From Botryosphaeria dothidea (taxonomy: Eukaryota; Ascomycota; Dothideomycetes; Botryosphaeriales; Botryosphaeriaceae): 64,000 nucleotides of DNA. Below, piece after piece: positions 39,328 to 52,045 of the stretch. Under the pieces are notes generated by a model that made no database searches, was not told where the DNA came from, and saw only the letters and a program-made list of their open reading frames with translations. A program made the translations under genes and the position numbers. The stretch is taken from positions 62,001 through 126,000 of the forward strand of contig WWBZ02000001.1 of the NCBI GenBank assembly GCA_011503125.2, written 5' to 3'. The stretch's first letter is position 1. Each line of letters opens with the position of its first letter.

Positions 39328-41106
39328 TCAGTATACTAAGCCATCGGAAGTGGGAGGGCCCTTGTAATCTGTGATGAAGTAGTCAGTATATGGCTATCCA
39401 TGAGAAAGAATGGGTACGCACATGTTCTTGAGTGGGCCATATACCAGACGGCCGAGATGGCAAGGAAGCCAGCCAGCACCACAGAAGCGTAGTTCATAGT
39501 GACTTTGTCCACTGGTAGGGCAGTGGGCATGCTGAAAAGAACCAGCTCAAATGCGATCCATGCCAATGCGATCAAATTCACGGTCGTCCCAATCAGCGAA
39601 CCGCAGTGGAAGCGAGCGCGGGCCACTTCTCGACGTTTGTGAAGCAGACTGATGGCAATAGGAAAGGCATAAGACAGTGCAAGAGCAATGACACCCACGG
39701 AGACGAAGGCGGTAAAAGCCGAGGTGCTGCCGAGATTGATGAGGCCGAGGAGCATCTGTACGAGGGTGATGAGGACCAGGGACCAAATGGGAACGCCGAA
39801 TCGGTCGTCAACGCGGGACCAGATGCGGGCCAACGGTACTGCGTCGTCGCGAGAAAACGCCCAAGTGCAGCGTGAGGCGGCGTTTGTGATGCTTATGGAG
39901 CAGAAAAGTGTGATCGCCAGGACCAGGAAGATGAGACCGAGTCCGCCCCCCGCAGGCCGGGAATGTTAATGATATGACACAACATCGGGGAAGGAATGGG
40001 TCTTACCAGGACTACCCATCACTCTGTGAAAGATATATGGCAGAGCCTGGGCATTTGGAGCCTCCAGGATGTCCGCAAGTGGCGGAAGAGTGAAGCAGAT
40101 GGGAAGGATGAAGAAAATGCCAAAGATGCCGCCGACCGGGATGCTGTTCCTCGGTTAGCAGGAGATTTGAAATGCTGGGTTCCGAGCGAGTGGCTTACCA
40201 CAGGCTGATAGCTTGGGGGACCTTAATGGCAGGGTCGTGGACCTCTTCCGCCATACTCGAGATCATGCCAAGAGCGGAAAAGGTATATGCTGCAGGAAGC
40301 AGGCCGATGAAGAAGGTGAAGCTGCCCCACCCGGAAAACGAGGTGTCGTAGTGACCGAGAGCGTAAGAGGCGGAGTGTCTTCCCTCCTTTGCAGAGACTG
40401 AAAGAGCAATCAAGATGATGAAGATCGACACGGCGGTCCAAGCAGCGCACATTGTATCGACCAGCGGGAGAAAGCGGTTACCGAAAGCGCAGATGAAAAA
40501 TGTAATGATGCATATGGCGTAAAATATTAGCAGGAGCTGCCAGTCCGTCGCGACGAAATCCTCGTGGTACATTGAAACGGTAGCTGCGATGAGGGACGCA
40601 AATCCAAAATTGACAGACAGCGTAATGGTCCAGTTGCCGATCAACCAGGTCCATCCGTTGATGAAGGAAAGAACAGTCTTCGTATTCGCTGGCGCCAGCT
40701 GAAATGTCCAGTAGTATGGCTAAAGCAAGGTCAGCGCATGTCGGTCCTCCTCGCATGCAGAAACTCACTCCAGCGCTGGTGGGGTAGCGGCTCGCAAGCT
40801 CGCTGAGGGACAGGGCAACGCATTCATCAAGGACAAGAACTACAATCCATCCAACGAAGATGGAGAGCGGACCACCACCATAGATTGCGCTGATCAAAGG
40901 GCCGCCCTCGCCATATGGAATTGCTGCGATGGAAAGGGTCTGAAAGAGGAGATGAAACATGGACCGATTCCGTTGCAGCTCGGGTTTGTAGCCAAGGACA
41001 GCCAGCTGGTCAACCTCATCCGAGACAACGCCAACATGGCTCGGCGGCTTTTCAACGTCCGCCGTATGTGGGCTGGTAGGCGCCTTTTCGTCTGCTACAG
41101 AGTCCA
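39328..41106 (-). CDS. APC-family amino acid, GABA or choline permease
   Basis: A plasma-membrane permease of about 510 residues with twelve predicted helices. Start at 41106 (MDSVADEKAP). Four GT-AG introns join MFHLLFQTLSIAAIPYGEGGPL, the helix with ASRYPTSAG, PYYWTFQLAPANTK, MAEEVHDPAIKVPQAI, CTWAFSRDDAVPLARIWSRV and the short last exon reading YYKGPPTSDG. All exons are open. The E-x-x-x-P-x-x-x-P-x-A-I helix and the YxGPP tail are typical of the fungal Hnm1/GABA-permease branch. The substrate cannot be fixed from sequence. It is divergent from the ammonium transporter, which suggests a nitrogen-acquisition role. Confidence 0.85.
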
Positions 41107-41640
41107 TGGTGTAGAAGGTTTCCTGTGGGGCAGGGGAGCGACAGGGCTTGGCCTGCAGAACAGGATGCGCGACGAGGAGGCCGAGAGATGCGATCAAATG
41201 CTTGTCAGCTCCACCAGTCTTACATGGCTTTTATAATCTTGTGGTTACATCTAAAACGGCAGTAAACTTGTCCACCCAAGGGCTGGGTTTTGTTTCTTTC
41301 TTTGGATGCGCGTCCCAAGCCAATCGTGCCTATCGAGGGCGGGCGCGGAGCAGAAATAGAGAGCAAGGCGATTGGTTGGCACTTATTATAGTTACGCAGC
41401 CTGTATGTTTGGCTTGCGTGTTCCCCGCATCAAAGCAAGCTTAATGGACGGCCAACCCGATAAGGCCCTAGCTTGGCTGCTGTGCCATTTTAACAACTGC
41501 TTTGGGTAAGCTCCGAACACGGCGGCGTGATAAGACCTGACTCGCGCCGCTGCTGAATCACCCAGAGATTCCACCCTATATAGAGGCCGACGGGAGGCTG
41601 AGGCTCAAAATGCCGCAATCAACTCTCGCTCTCCCTGAAA
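41107..41640. promoter_or_regulatory. Divergent promoter with GATA sites
   Basis: 534 bp between the permease and ammonium transporter start codons. It has HGATAR sites CGATAA (41458-41463) and TGATAA (41528-41533), and a TATATAG box near 41577. HGATAR is the binding site of AreA/Nit2 nitrogen regulators. Confidence 0.55.
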
Positions 41641-43234
41641 ATGCTTTCCGAAGCCGTTCTGCAGGCCTGGGAGACCTGTGATAAGACTGACACTGCTTTC
41701 ATTCTAGTCTGCACCGTCTTCTGCTGGCCAATTATCCCGGCCGTTGGCCTTGGGTACTCAGGCTACTCCACAAGGAAGAGCGGACTGGCCTCATTTTACC
41801 CCTCCATACTGGTAATCGCATGTTGCTCCATACAGTGGTTCGTCGTCGGATACACTCTTGCCTACGGGGATGGTGGCGGCGTCTTCGGTGATTTCAAATA
41901 TGCCTTCCATCGCGGTGTGTTGTCGGATCCCGTCGGCACTATCCCAGCTATCCTCTTCAGTGAATTCCAGCTGGTGTTCGAAGCAACAGGTGGGTATTGA
42001 TCTAGCACCAGACGCCTGAGTGCTTGGCTGACCGCGTGTACCCGTAGTTTGTGTCATCGCCATCGGTGGCGCATGCGAGCGGGGACGTCTCCTGCCGCTG
42101 ATTCCTTTCATCTTCGTAAGTGTCCCAACCTTTGTCAACGTACAAGAGGCCTAACGCGTTCGCTCAACATAGCTCTGGTCGACTTTCATATACTGCCCTC
42201 TTGCCCACATGGTATGGTCTGACACTGGATTCCTTGGGAAGCTTGGTGTCCTTGATTTCGCCGGCGGCACCCCTGTACACATTTGCTCCGGAGCATCTGC
42301 CAGCGCCCTGAGTCTGTACCTGTCATATCCGCTCTTCCGCTCACGTAAGTCTGAGAGGCGCACGCCTTCTCATCTGGCTTTGCACCGGCCGCACAATAGC
42401 ATGTGTCAACTCCTTGCGCTGGTCATCATCTGGGGCTCATGGCTTGCTTTTGACGCTGGCACGACATTGGCGCTCAACTTCAAGTCAGTCTTCGCGCTCT
42501 GTGTTACCAACATATGCGCCTCAACCGGTGCGCTCACATGGGCTTGCATGACGTACTATGAGACCGGGAAATGGTCACTGGACTCGACGTTCATGGGCGC
42601 CATTGCCGGTCTGGTGATGATAACGCCATGTAAGTCCGCGAACCCGGTATCGCTGTTCTTGGTTATTGACTTAGCATCGCAATATAGCTGCTGGATTCAT
42701 TGACATGCCTACTGCTTTCTTCTTCGGAATTGCGGGGGCTGTCGTATGCCGCCAGGCCTTGCGGATCAAGTTCACAAACCTCGCCCGCCGGTTTAAGTGG
42801 GTTGACAACGGTGACACTTTTGCCACGCACTGCGTCGGAGGCATACTAGCGACCGTTGCGACCGGGCTGTTTGCACGGAAGGAAGTGGCCGCATATGACG
42901 GCGCGACCATCGTAGATGGCGGGGTCTTCTTTGACGGCAACTTAAAGCAACTCGGTATCCAGGTCTTGGAAGCGGTCATCGGGTTCACGTGGTCCTTCGT
43001 CGGATCTTTCGTGTTGTACGCGCTGATCGATTGCATACCCGGCCTTGAGGTTCTTGCCGATGATGAGTAAGTTGGATCTTCCTGGTGTCTTCGAAACAGT
43101 GCTAAGGATTTGATTACAGGAATGTCGTTGCTGGGATGGACGCATCTCAGATGGACGAATCTCTATATGAAGCACAGTGGGCGGAGGAGATTGACTATCA
43201 TCCGTTCTCAAAGAATTCGGTCAGATTAGATTGA
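41641..43234 (+). CDS. Ammonium transporter (Amt/Mep family)
   Basis: A plasma-membrane ammonium transporter of about 450 residues with eleven helices. Start at 41641 (MLSEAVLQAWETCDKTD). Four introns with GT-AG ends are visible near 41992, 42117, 42630 and 43069. Signatures are FILVCTVFCWPIIPAVGLGYSG, FSEFQLVFEATVC, GGTPVHICSG (first pore His), WLAFDAGTT, WVDNGDTFATHCVGG (second pore His), TWSFVGSFVLYALIDC and a C-terminal cytosolic tail with GMDASQMDESLYEAQW. All exons are open. It pairs with the upstream permease through a promoter with GATA sites, so nitrogen repression is expected. Confidence 0.92.
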
Positions 43235-43985
43235 TTACAAGTCGTCCTTAGAGTGGTGTAATAGTAGGAATACTCAAAGACTTTAGAGTAGTCATTCGAA
43301 TGTAAGCCATGAATGTAATCGAAGGATTCAATTAAGAGAAATCTTTTAAGCATACGTGAGAGTGACGTAGAAGAGGTTAATCCGATTGCTCTGCACACGA
43401 GGCCAAGTGATAGATTATGCCAAATGGGGAATGTCGACGCATCCAAGAGCTCGATGGACAAAATGCAGGGTGGGGTAGTGCGTCGAGCTGCCCCAACAGC
43501 CGGGGAGTGTGGACTCCGATCGACGTCAGATTCCCTGCCTGTACCTTAAATACTTTCATCCATGCAGGACCGTTCTTCTTATCTCTTCGTTACCGCACAA
43601 TTTACCGCAATTGTAATGTCGACCCCCTCATCGCTCGTACGCCGGATGCTGGATCTGCGAACGAAGACGGCGCAAGTGTGATGAGGCTCGACCCCGAATG
43701 CAATGTCTGCCCCCAGCAAAGCCAAAATATTCGATGGTTACGGAACTCGTCCTCGTTTGGGTGCGGGCATCACATGCATCACAGCTGAAATCGGGACATG
43801 CGGCTGCCATGACTATTTATCTTTGTCCGCAAACTCTTCTCTCATTATGCTGATGGCACTTCTGCGTGATGAAATATCAGTTGGTAGTGATATTAGCTAT
43901 TAAAAAGCTTTCGACAAGAGGGCAAAACAGGACTCTCGACCCATAGTTAGTCTGATATGCCAGAATACCAAAAAGAGGACATTCG
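43235..43985. other. Intergenic between convergent genes
   Basis: No gene supported. It lies between the 3' ends of the ammonium transporter and the next minus-strand gene. Confidence 0.5.
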
Positions 43986-45359
43986 TCAGAAAACCGCCGT
44001 CCGGTACGCAATGTCCGCAAATGACTGCCACCAAGAGCAGCTCTCCATTCCATTGCACCACTTTTCCTTCAGAAACCGGTCAATGAGAGGAATACTCTTG
44101 AAGCTGAGATATGCTGCATTCGTGCTCAAAGCTTTCAGAATGCCCGTCCTCTGTTGGTGGTTCAAACAGTGGGAACCGATAATGAGTATGGGGAAAAGCA
44201 TGCAATGCGCTATGTTCCCCGCCAGATGGTCCTTACAGATGGCCCGGGCGCCCTCGTCGGTGGCCTTCTGGACAAGATCATGGTCGGGCGCGAGGTTGCA
44301 CAGGGCCCGGTACATGTATATGAGTGCTGTCGACCGGTAAGCGGTACAGAATGTTGCCCACGACTCCTCGAGCGTCCTCAGAGCCGCAGGATGGTCTTTC
44401 GCTGATGCGGCTCTAGCGGCCAGATGAGAGCAGCAATTCTCACTGCATCTTTCGAGTGCGGATTGGATGGAAAGAAGATCAGCAATGCTGACGGGGGTTT
44501 GAGACCGCCGGGCTTCGTGACCCAGCCGGGCGAGGCGGAAGAGGATACACAAGACTACCAGAAACGGATCATCATCACCCAAGCAGCCCCACCAGGAATG
44601 CCTATGAGGTCGAGTCATAACCCAAGCCTCGTCAAAAAATGGTTCCTCTCCGCTGAGCAAAGAGTGTACAAGGTCCATGGTGGCAAAGATGGAGATGGCA
44701 AAAGACGAGAGGCTGTTGTCGGCAGAGTTCATAGCCTCCAGGCATCCGTTGTAGGAAAGGAGGGCTTTGCCGCCCTGGAAATGACACAGCATGGAAGCTG
44801 TCTCATCGGTTGGCTCGACGATGCCGTCGAGGACACAATGGAAGACATTGGCCAAGAACAAGTCCTCTGGGGAAGCGGGCTCACCATCAAGCTGTTTTCT
44901 GAAGGTCTCCAGGGCGGTGAGGCGAGCTCGACCATTGGCAAGCACAATGTCATCGGTGGTGAGATGGGCGTCTAGGGCGCGATGGGCATTGGCAAGGGCG
45001 ATAGCGGCTTGCTGAAGGACGGGGTCGCTGCTGACGGCAGCCAGGTCGATGGGCAAGCTCCCGATGCCCAGATTGAAGCGAGGGACAACAGCATGGGCGA
45101 AATAAAGCAGCAGGCCATCTTGGGTGATCAGAAGCGGGATTGGCCGGGGTATCGCGGGTTCAACAGGCACGCTGCGGCCTGCAAGTTTGCCGCGGGCTGC
45201 AACTCCATCGATCCATTTGAGGCGGGTTTGCGAATATTCACAGGGTTGGTGAGAGGAGGAGCAGCGGGCACAGGCTGGACGGGTCAAGTCGCAGAGTACT
45301 CGGCGCTTCCGGCATTGCCAGCAAGAGCCCTCGACTGTCCGCGATCTTTTCGGTGGCAT
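43986..45359 (-). CDS. Zn2Cys6 transcription factor
   Basis: An intact single-exon protein of 457 residues. The finger lies at residues 13-40: GSCWQCRKRRVLCDLTRPACARCSS, then PCEY, with six cysteines. A short basic linker is followed by a helix-rich domain of the fungal regulator type, including LQQAAIALANAHRAL and FLANVFHCVLDG. No stop or frameshift. It is convergent with the ammonium transporter, so a role in nitrogen uptake is possible but unproven. Confidence 0.9.
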   Translation of the reverse strand: MPPKRSRTVEGSCWQCRKRRVLCDLTRPACARCSSSHQPCEYSQTRLKWIDGVAARGKLAGRSVPVEPAIPRPIPLLITQDGLLLYFAHAVVPRFNLGIGSLPIDLAAVSSDPVLQQAAIALANAHRALDAHLTTDDIVLANGRARLTALETFRKQLDGEPASPEDLFLANVFHCVLDGIVEPTDETASMLCHFQGGKALLSYNGCLEAMNSADNSLSSFAISIFATMDLVHSLLSGEEPFFDEAWVMTRPHRHSWWGCLGDDDPFLVVLCILFRLARLGHEARRSQTPVSIADLLSIQSALERCSENCCSHLAARAASAKDHPAALRTLEESWATFCTAYRSTALIYMYRALCNLAPDHDLVQKATDEGARAICKDHLAGNIAHCMLFPILIIGSHCLNHQQRTGILKALSTNAAYLSFKSIPLIDRFLKEKWCNGMESCSWWQSFADIAYRTAVF

Positions 45360-46278
45360 GATTCAGGGGCAAATGCCTTCGAACTGGTGGCAGGCATGAC
45401 AAGAGGCGTGTGCAGTTGCGGGTTGGGCCGTTGCGGCGAGTGCAGAGATGCTTCCGATGGCGTCTTTATGGCGCCGGGCAAAAGGCTCTCGAGAGCGTGC
45501 GGGAGATTGTGGTGAAAAGCGAACGATAAGAAGGCTGATAAGGAATTGCGAATTTCCATTCGTCAGTCGTCGACGAATGAGAGCCACCACTGGTCAACAA
45601 GCCATCGGCTCAGGCGGGTGTCTCTGCAGGAGAGATCGAAGTGGCCGGCCGGATGTTTCCCGGTGTAGTGAATTGTATGTGCAGAACTCCCATAAGTGCA
45701 GGAAGGTGCTGTCGAATGCGAAGATAAGATTAGGACACGCAATGCCACAGGGAGTCGAAACAGTCATCCAGAGAGCTATAGCACTAAAGTATGCGACACT
45801 TAAATCCAAGCGAACGCTTCAGCCCCCAGCTGTGGTTCTACTCTGATCTTCACATAGAATATCTCTATCTCTATGAGAGTGCCATGCTCTGATTGGCCAG
45901 CGTGACTGAGGACGGTTTTAGCGCATCAGTGTTCGTTTTGCTCGCACAATCCTCCCACCCGACCGGCCGATTCCGACCCATCAACTCCAGACCCTTTGCC
46001 CTCAGCATCAGCGGTTTCTTCCAACTGATAACTTCCAGAAATCCCAACTCTCGCCCGCTGTTGCCTACCCGCACGGCCGGTTCACTCACCGCACCGCGCT
46101 CCAGCGGCCTTGTTTGAGTGATGCCAAAATGGCTGCAGATCGACACAACAGATGGTTGGCGTGGGGGCCAAACTCGCACCTTTTGTTCTCAGGAGCTTCA
46201 CTCGACACGCTTGCCTCTCTTTCTCTTTCTTAACCTACCAAGCACGCTAGATCCCGCGTGCCGCATCCATTCCACAAC
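45360..46278. other. Intergenic between divergent genes
   Basis: No gene seen. Promoter regions of the Zn2Cys6 gene and the CorA-like gene. Confidence 0.45.
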
Positions 46279-47847
46279 ATGGAGTTCAAGGTAGCTCCTC
46301 TCGACGGTATGTACAATACTTGCTGGCTCTTCTCTTGGACAACTAGTCATTAACCGTGAGCAGCTGATTGGACGAGGGAGATGGCATACGCACGGCTGAC
46401 AGAGCGCGTAAAAAGAGACCTCGAGCTCCCCGACAGCCCGTGGCATCAATGCTCAACCACTCATCATGGGGCCGTGTCCATTTTCGATTTCTCCAACGGC
46501 GACATGGCGGGTTGCACTTCTACCAGCACTGCCGAAGAGTTGCGAGACTATTTGACCCGTGATGCATTGTCAGGAACCGCTTCCAGGGCTCCGAGGCGGC
46601 GATTAATCGTGAGCAAGGGCCAGGATCAACGAATGATGACGATCTTGGGTGCCGCCTTGGGCATGCCGCCCGCCCTACTCCTGTTGCACTGTTTCGACAC
46701 CGACAACTTCAAGCCAGACGGCCCAGCTGCCACAGCCACATACCTACGAGTGACGGATATTCGGGTAGATCAGCGACTGCGACCGGAGGAGATACTTTCG
46801 ACTTCTCATTCCACGCGGGCTCGCGGCCAGTGACATCGTCAACATGCCTCCGTTAAATACGATGTACCGCGAACACCACTTTGTGACTTTCTGGAGCAAG
46901 GATGAGGGAGCGGGTTCATGGACTAGTGAGCATTACCCGACATAAATTCCGGGAATACCTACTGCAGAGACTCACCATCCATAGGCGTTATCCTCGGTGA
47001 CCCGGCCAGCCCAGGTAGATCATGTTTGGGAAGGCCGAGCTGCATCAACGTAAACCCGCTGACTTGGGACGACGACAAAGAACATTGGGAGGACTCTTCG
47101 ACGCTCTCAGCCAACTCATCCGATTCTCTACATCTGTTCCTGAAAAACACGTACGCCCACTCGCCCCACGGAGCCACGGCCGACCCGGGCTCGGCGTTGA
47201 AATACTGCATCCCCGCCATACTCGCCATGTTCAACGCCGAATACATGCGCAACCGGAAGCGGACGGCTCAAATCGGGCGGACGTATTCGAAAAACCTGGC
47301 CGAGGCCAGAGGCTCCCCGATCAGCGGCTGGCAATTCATGGAGCAGGAAAAGATTGGCGCGCTGCAGCTGGCCAACGCGCGCAACCTCAACAACCTCGCC
47401 GACTGCGTCACCCGCCTCGACGTCTACTCGGGGAACCCGTACGTGTCGTAGCACAACGTGCAGAGCTGGCGCTGGCTGTACGACCGGTTCCAGGGGCAGT
47501 TCGAGCAGGTGCAGCAGCTGCTGGAGATCTCCGCCGCCGCCGGGGAGAGTTTCTTGGCGAATCAACAGGCGCGCCACGTCGGGCAGTTGACCACCGTTGC
47601 CACCATCCTGGTCCCGTTCACCGCTGTGGCCGGCATCTTCTCCATGTCGGGCAGCTTTGCGGCCGGCGAGTCGCACTTCTGGGTCTTTTGGGTGGTCACT
47701 GTGCGCATCTCGGCCCTCCTTTTCCTCAATGTCCTTGCAGGCCGGCGTCCGGGGCTGGTCAGGAGTATTTGGGAAGCCTGGCTGCGGTGTAAATTTATGA
47801 GGCAATGGCGAGCACCAACGGGGAGCAGTAGGAGTGGCAAAGTTTAA
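46279..47847 (+). pseudogene. CorA-like Mg2+ transporter family protein, broken
   Basis: Start at 46279 (MEFKVAPLD), intron 46307-46363, then ADWTREMAYARLTERVKRDLE. The soluble domain continues (YLRVTDIRVDQRLRP) until the frame changes near 46800 to one with NTMYREHHFVTFWSKDEG. After a probable intron come SCINVNPLTWDDD, a long helix and a TAG at 47449 within YVS-stop-HNVQSW. The C-terminus has TTVATILVPFTAVAGIFSM and a second hydrophobic segment, the two-helix layout of CorA. The classic GMN motif is absent (GIFSMSG stands there), as in many fungal relatives. One stop plus one frame change make it a likely pseudogene. Confidence 0.7.
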
Positions 47848-48013
47848 TATCTTTATCAGAGTTTAGACGCAAGTGTGTCTCGATAGAATCTACATCTCCA
47901 GTGCAGCTGCATATCAAAGATCCTCCAATACAAGAAACACGCGCGCTACCACCGCAACAGCTACTCGACTCACTTGCATATCCTCATCATAATTCGTCAC
48001 TAACCTTCGTAAC

Positions 48014-49718
48014 TCATGCCAAGCTCTTCGCCGCCGCCGCCGCCTTCTTCTCCTTGCGCAGCTGCCTGGTGTACTTGACGCCGAAGCCGTGCTTGAAGAC
48101 CTCCTGGATCTCCTCGAGCGTCAGGCCGCTAACCTCGGGGTAGAAGAAGATGATGAGGACCCAGCCGATGCCGCAGATGGCGGCGTAGAAGCCAAAGGCG
48201 CCCGAGGGCGTCATGCTCTTCATCATGGTCAGGAAGGTGCTGCTGACGATGATGTTGGAGCCCCAGCACGAGCAGGTCATGAACATGGTGCCGACCGCGC
48301 GCACCTCCATCGGGAAGAAGTCGGTGCTCATCCATGCCGTGTTGCCGACCGAGACGCCGTAGAAGAAGACGAACCACACGATGAAGACGAGCACGACGAT
48401 GGCGGGCGCGGTGACGTGGTTCTCGCCCAGCTCGAGAGTAGAGGTGTCGACGGGGATGAAGCTGAAGGCGACGGCAACGGCGAGCAGACCCGCGGACATG
48501 CCCCAGACGGTGCTGACGAGGACCTTGCGGCGGCCCCACGGGTCGACGGCCATGGCGTTGACCCAGGTCATGACGAAGTTGGTGCCGGCGACGACGAGAC
48601 CGACGGCGACTGGGTTGGAGAAGCCGACGAGGGCGAAGAGGGTGGAGGAGTAGTACATGAGCGTGTTGAAGCCGGACATCTGGCTGATGACCATCAAGCC
48701 GCAAGCGCAGACTAGAGCGCGGAAGTTGCTGGGGACGGTGTGCAGCTTCTTGACGAGGTACCAGGTCGACTTGCCCTCGGTAATCTCCTTGGCCTCCTCG
48801 ACGGAGCGTGCAATCAGGCGGACCTTGTCGCTGACCTGCTGGGGAGTGGCGTGCTTGTAGATACGGGCAATGACGCGCTCGGCCTCATCCAGCTTGCCGT
48901 GGAAGACGAGCTGGCGGGGCGACTCAGGGCAGAACGGCAGGAGGCAGGCAAGGATGATGGAGGGAACACCACCAAGGCCGACCATGTACCTCCATCCGTG
49001 CGGGACATGGGCGAAGGCGGCTCCGATGCCGTAGGAAATAACCTGGCCACCGGTGATGGACATGTTGTTCAGACCGATCATGCGTCCACGGACCTTGGTC
49101 GGGGCGATTTCCGCAATGTACATGGGGACCTGAAAAGAGTCAGTCATTCCTCTCCGTGGATGGGGGACCACAAGCAGTACATACCACCATGGCGGCCGAT
49201 CCGACACCGAATCCAACGATCAAACGACCGACAGCCATCTGGGCCAGCGTGTAGGAAGCTTCCTGGATAATAGCGCCAATCGTGAAGAGGAAGCAGCTAC
49301 GCGTCTGTTAACACTGCAAACGACGTAGAATCGCAATTCAGACTCACTTGGCGTAGATGGCGGCCTTGCGTCCATAGCGGTCGGCGGTCAATCCAGCAAT
49401 GATGGCGCCAATGAAAGCTCCACCAGAGCAGAGGGAAGTGATCAGCTCCTTCTCATTTGCCGGAAGCTCATGCCCCAAGCTTGTCCCAAGGTACACAAGA
49501 ACTGCTGAGATGATGCCGGTGTCATATCCGAACAGGGCGCCAGCAATGGACGCGCACAGAGCAACCAGCCAGATGAAGCTTCCAACCTTTGTATCCTCAA
49601 TCGAGTCATCGATTGACGTGGCCAGATCCTCGGTGGACGCGTACTCGACCTTCTCGGCCATGATCTTTTCCTGGAGCACGTCGTGCTGGAGGGCGGTTTT
49701 CTTGTTATCAGTCGACAT
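48014..49718 (-). CDS. MFS transporter, myo-inositol (Itr) type
   Basis: A plasma-membrane sugar-alcohol symporter of about 540 residues. I chose the start at 49718 (MSTDNKKTAL, A-rich context); 49757 is an alternative. Two introns lie near 49350 and 49190-49130, with GT-AG ends. Motifs are ALFGYDTGIISAVLVYLG, ADRYGRKAAIY, VGRLIVGFGVGSAAM, VPMYIAEIAPTKVRGRMIG, PESPRQLVFHG, WVNAMAVDPWGRRKV and a C-terminal GLTLEEIQEVFKHGFG. The NNMSITGGQVISYGIGAAF stretch is characteristic of fungal inositol transporters. All exons are open. Confidence 0.88.
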
Positions 49719-51966
49719 TTTCGCGAAGTTCGGTCCGAATGCTGAACACGGTGGCACTGGCCTGGCGGTTGGACTGTAGGGAAATAAACGAGAGAGAAGT
49801 GAAGAGGAGTTGGTCAGCCCTTGTCAGGCCTTGCGCTCGAGACTGGAGGTGGAGTCTCAAATACTGGGATTGCGCCGAATTATATAGAAATCTGGGTTGA
49901 CTTCTCATCCAGGGCTGGGTAGGCCGGTGCTCAACTGCCCCTTCCAGACCCAGCGGGTTGGGAGCCGTTTGCGATTACCCCGGATGGCATTACCAGGTTA
50001 AAAGTGGACTGCCTGACTACGCGGCTCTGGGCCACTTTAGTTACAGTGGCGGGTGGCTGGCAGCCAAAGTAGCGTGCGGCAAACGCCCCAAAGACTGCAC
50101 TCGGCCCGTGGACCGCTGCAGCGACCAATCATCTTCCCGGATATCTCATCAAGAACCGTCGGTGGCGCCCGCTGGGTTCGGCAGCGCAAAGACAGATGAG
50201 AAGGTCTGATCCGAACCGGGGCAGTCTGGAGAACGTGGGGAAAGTCTGGGGATGCGGGGGTGGAGCTGAGCGTCGCGGGGAGGCTAACCACACCGTTGGA
50301 ATCGCAGCAATTTTCTCCTGACGCGAGTTAAATTAGAAAGTCAAGCCGCCCGAGACACTCACCTCGCCGGTTGTTGCCAGTTCTACCAACCGGAGTAATC
50401 ACAGCCCGGCTTCTCCCGTCTGAAACATGCCATTAGCCCGACCCATTCCATGCTGCAGGAACACAACCATGTGCATATCGGTCACCAACATGCTGTGAGT
50501 CTGCTCGGAATTGGGAATGCGCGCTCAAGCCACTCTGCGCCGTTTATGCAAGCGGCTTTTCTCACGCAACAGCAATGCTGATGTATGTCACTGGTACGCT
50601 TTGGATGTTTACTGTCCGGGAAGACATTATGCTAGCAAGTGCTAAAACATGGATGGTATTGAGAATAAATGTAGTATACGACTGTGTCGATAGAGCGTCA
50701 TGACGTTCATCCTTGGAATGAATCTTCTACCTCCTGGTATATCGTGATAGCATTTGTAGATCGGTTCTCTTATCAGACACTGCTTAAGGATTCCATATTG
50801 CATAGCGTCCGATTGAGTTCGTATTGGAAAGGTGGGATGGATACTCATGTGGGGCTCTCCAGTTTCTCCAGTTTCTCCAGTCTCCACAAAAACCACGCAG
50901 TGGTCATGTTTCTCTACATTTTCATTCACCCAGACAACAGTGCAGCAACTGTGATGGACCTCAACATACCCACGCGAACGGTGACTGGATCTGGCCCGAT
51001 GAATGGCGTGTTCATGTACGTAAACGCGCGGGAGGGCCGCGCCGGTACGCTGGGCTGGTGCAGGACTTGCATACAGCTACATGACGGCGCCGGACTCGGG
51101 TCACAGGTCTGTCGGTTCGGAAAGTTCCAGATCGGCGCTGCGATCCTGTCGGTAGTTGGGCACTGTGAGCTTGGGGCAACCCCCACGTGCGCCGGAGGGA
51201 TGTTCGCGCCTACACTTTCCTGATGGGCCACCCCAGCTGGCTGAGATATCATGGGGCATTCGCCAGCCGTCCCATCAATCCACTTTCCGTGTACTGTCAA
51301 CTACACCATCTCAAGAAAATGCGTAGTCCGTATTGTGATCTCCAGCCCGATGAACCGGCTTCGGCCGGGCGAGTGATAATCTACGAAGGCCGCAGCCTCT
51401 AGTAACAGATAGCCCACTTCAGCTCAATGTACACGTACTTGCTTAGCGGCTGTTAACAATGGTGTTTCTGTGCTTTGTCTAACTCAGACCAGCAGATTCG
51501 CGTTAGGCAAGACTGGGAGGGACAAGTATTGGTGAGGATTGTTTCTGACAGACAAAGTTACTGATGCGTTTCCCTCGTCAGTGATCTGAGAACGCCTTGT
51601 GAATGTCCTCCTATCATTCATATTCGGCGCATATGTGCTGCATCAAGTTGAGACTCTACGCCAATTTTCATCGGCATAGAGCTTTCGTGGTGGCTGAATT
51701 GCCACTGCTTGATGACCTGGGTCAGCTGTCCCGAGTAGCCAGATCAGCCGCATGTCGATGAAGAGTGGGATCCTTTCCAGGTCTTTGGGCCAGCCAGGAA
51801 CATTATAAGCAACAGCATGCTCGCATTTTGAATTCCGACGCCGATTGAAAGTTCCTTGCCCAACAGAACTGGGTTCTGGACCTGGTCTGGAATGGCCTTC
51901 TCGAATCTAGAAGCCATGAAGCGATACCCCTTACCAGCAGGAGAGTCAACAAAAAATACCTTCGCA
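49719..51966. other. Long intergenic region, no gene supported
   Basis: Over 2 kb without a supported gene. It includes the inositol transporter promoter. The open stretch at about 50684-51223 has no domain or coding signature. A short CAGTTTCTC repeat lies near 50862-50884. Confidence 0.4.
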
Positions 51967-52045
51967 GGGAGTGGAAGCATTCGTCCGGACGAGAATGTAA
52001 CTTTTTCCCCAAAACACTTGCGTCCAGACGAATGCTTCCACTCCC
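51967..52045. repeat. 19-bp perfect inverted repeat with 41-nt loop
   Basis: Left arm 51967-51985 (GGGAGTGGAAGCATTCGTC) and right arm 52027-52045. A related single copy is near 55651-55685. A poly-T run follows at about 52144-52164. Confidence 0.8.

Noticed and set aside
47022..48715. Several long open frames on both strands over the CorA-like and inositol transporter genes
   Set aside because: They are antisense or out-of-frame shadows in GC-rich coding DNA; composition is Arg/His/Gly-rich and unlike a protein.
50684..51223. 179-codon open frame in the long intergenic region
   Set aside because: Begins at an ATG with no clear promoter, mixed composition and no recognisable motif.
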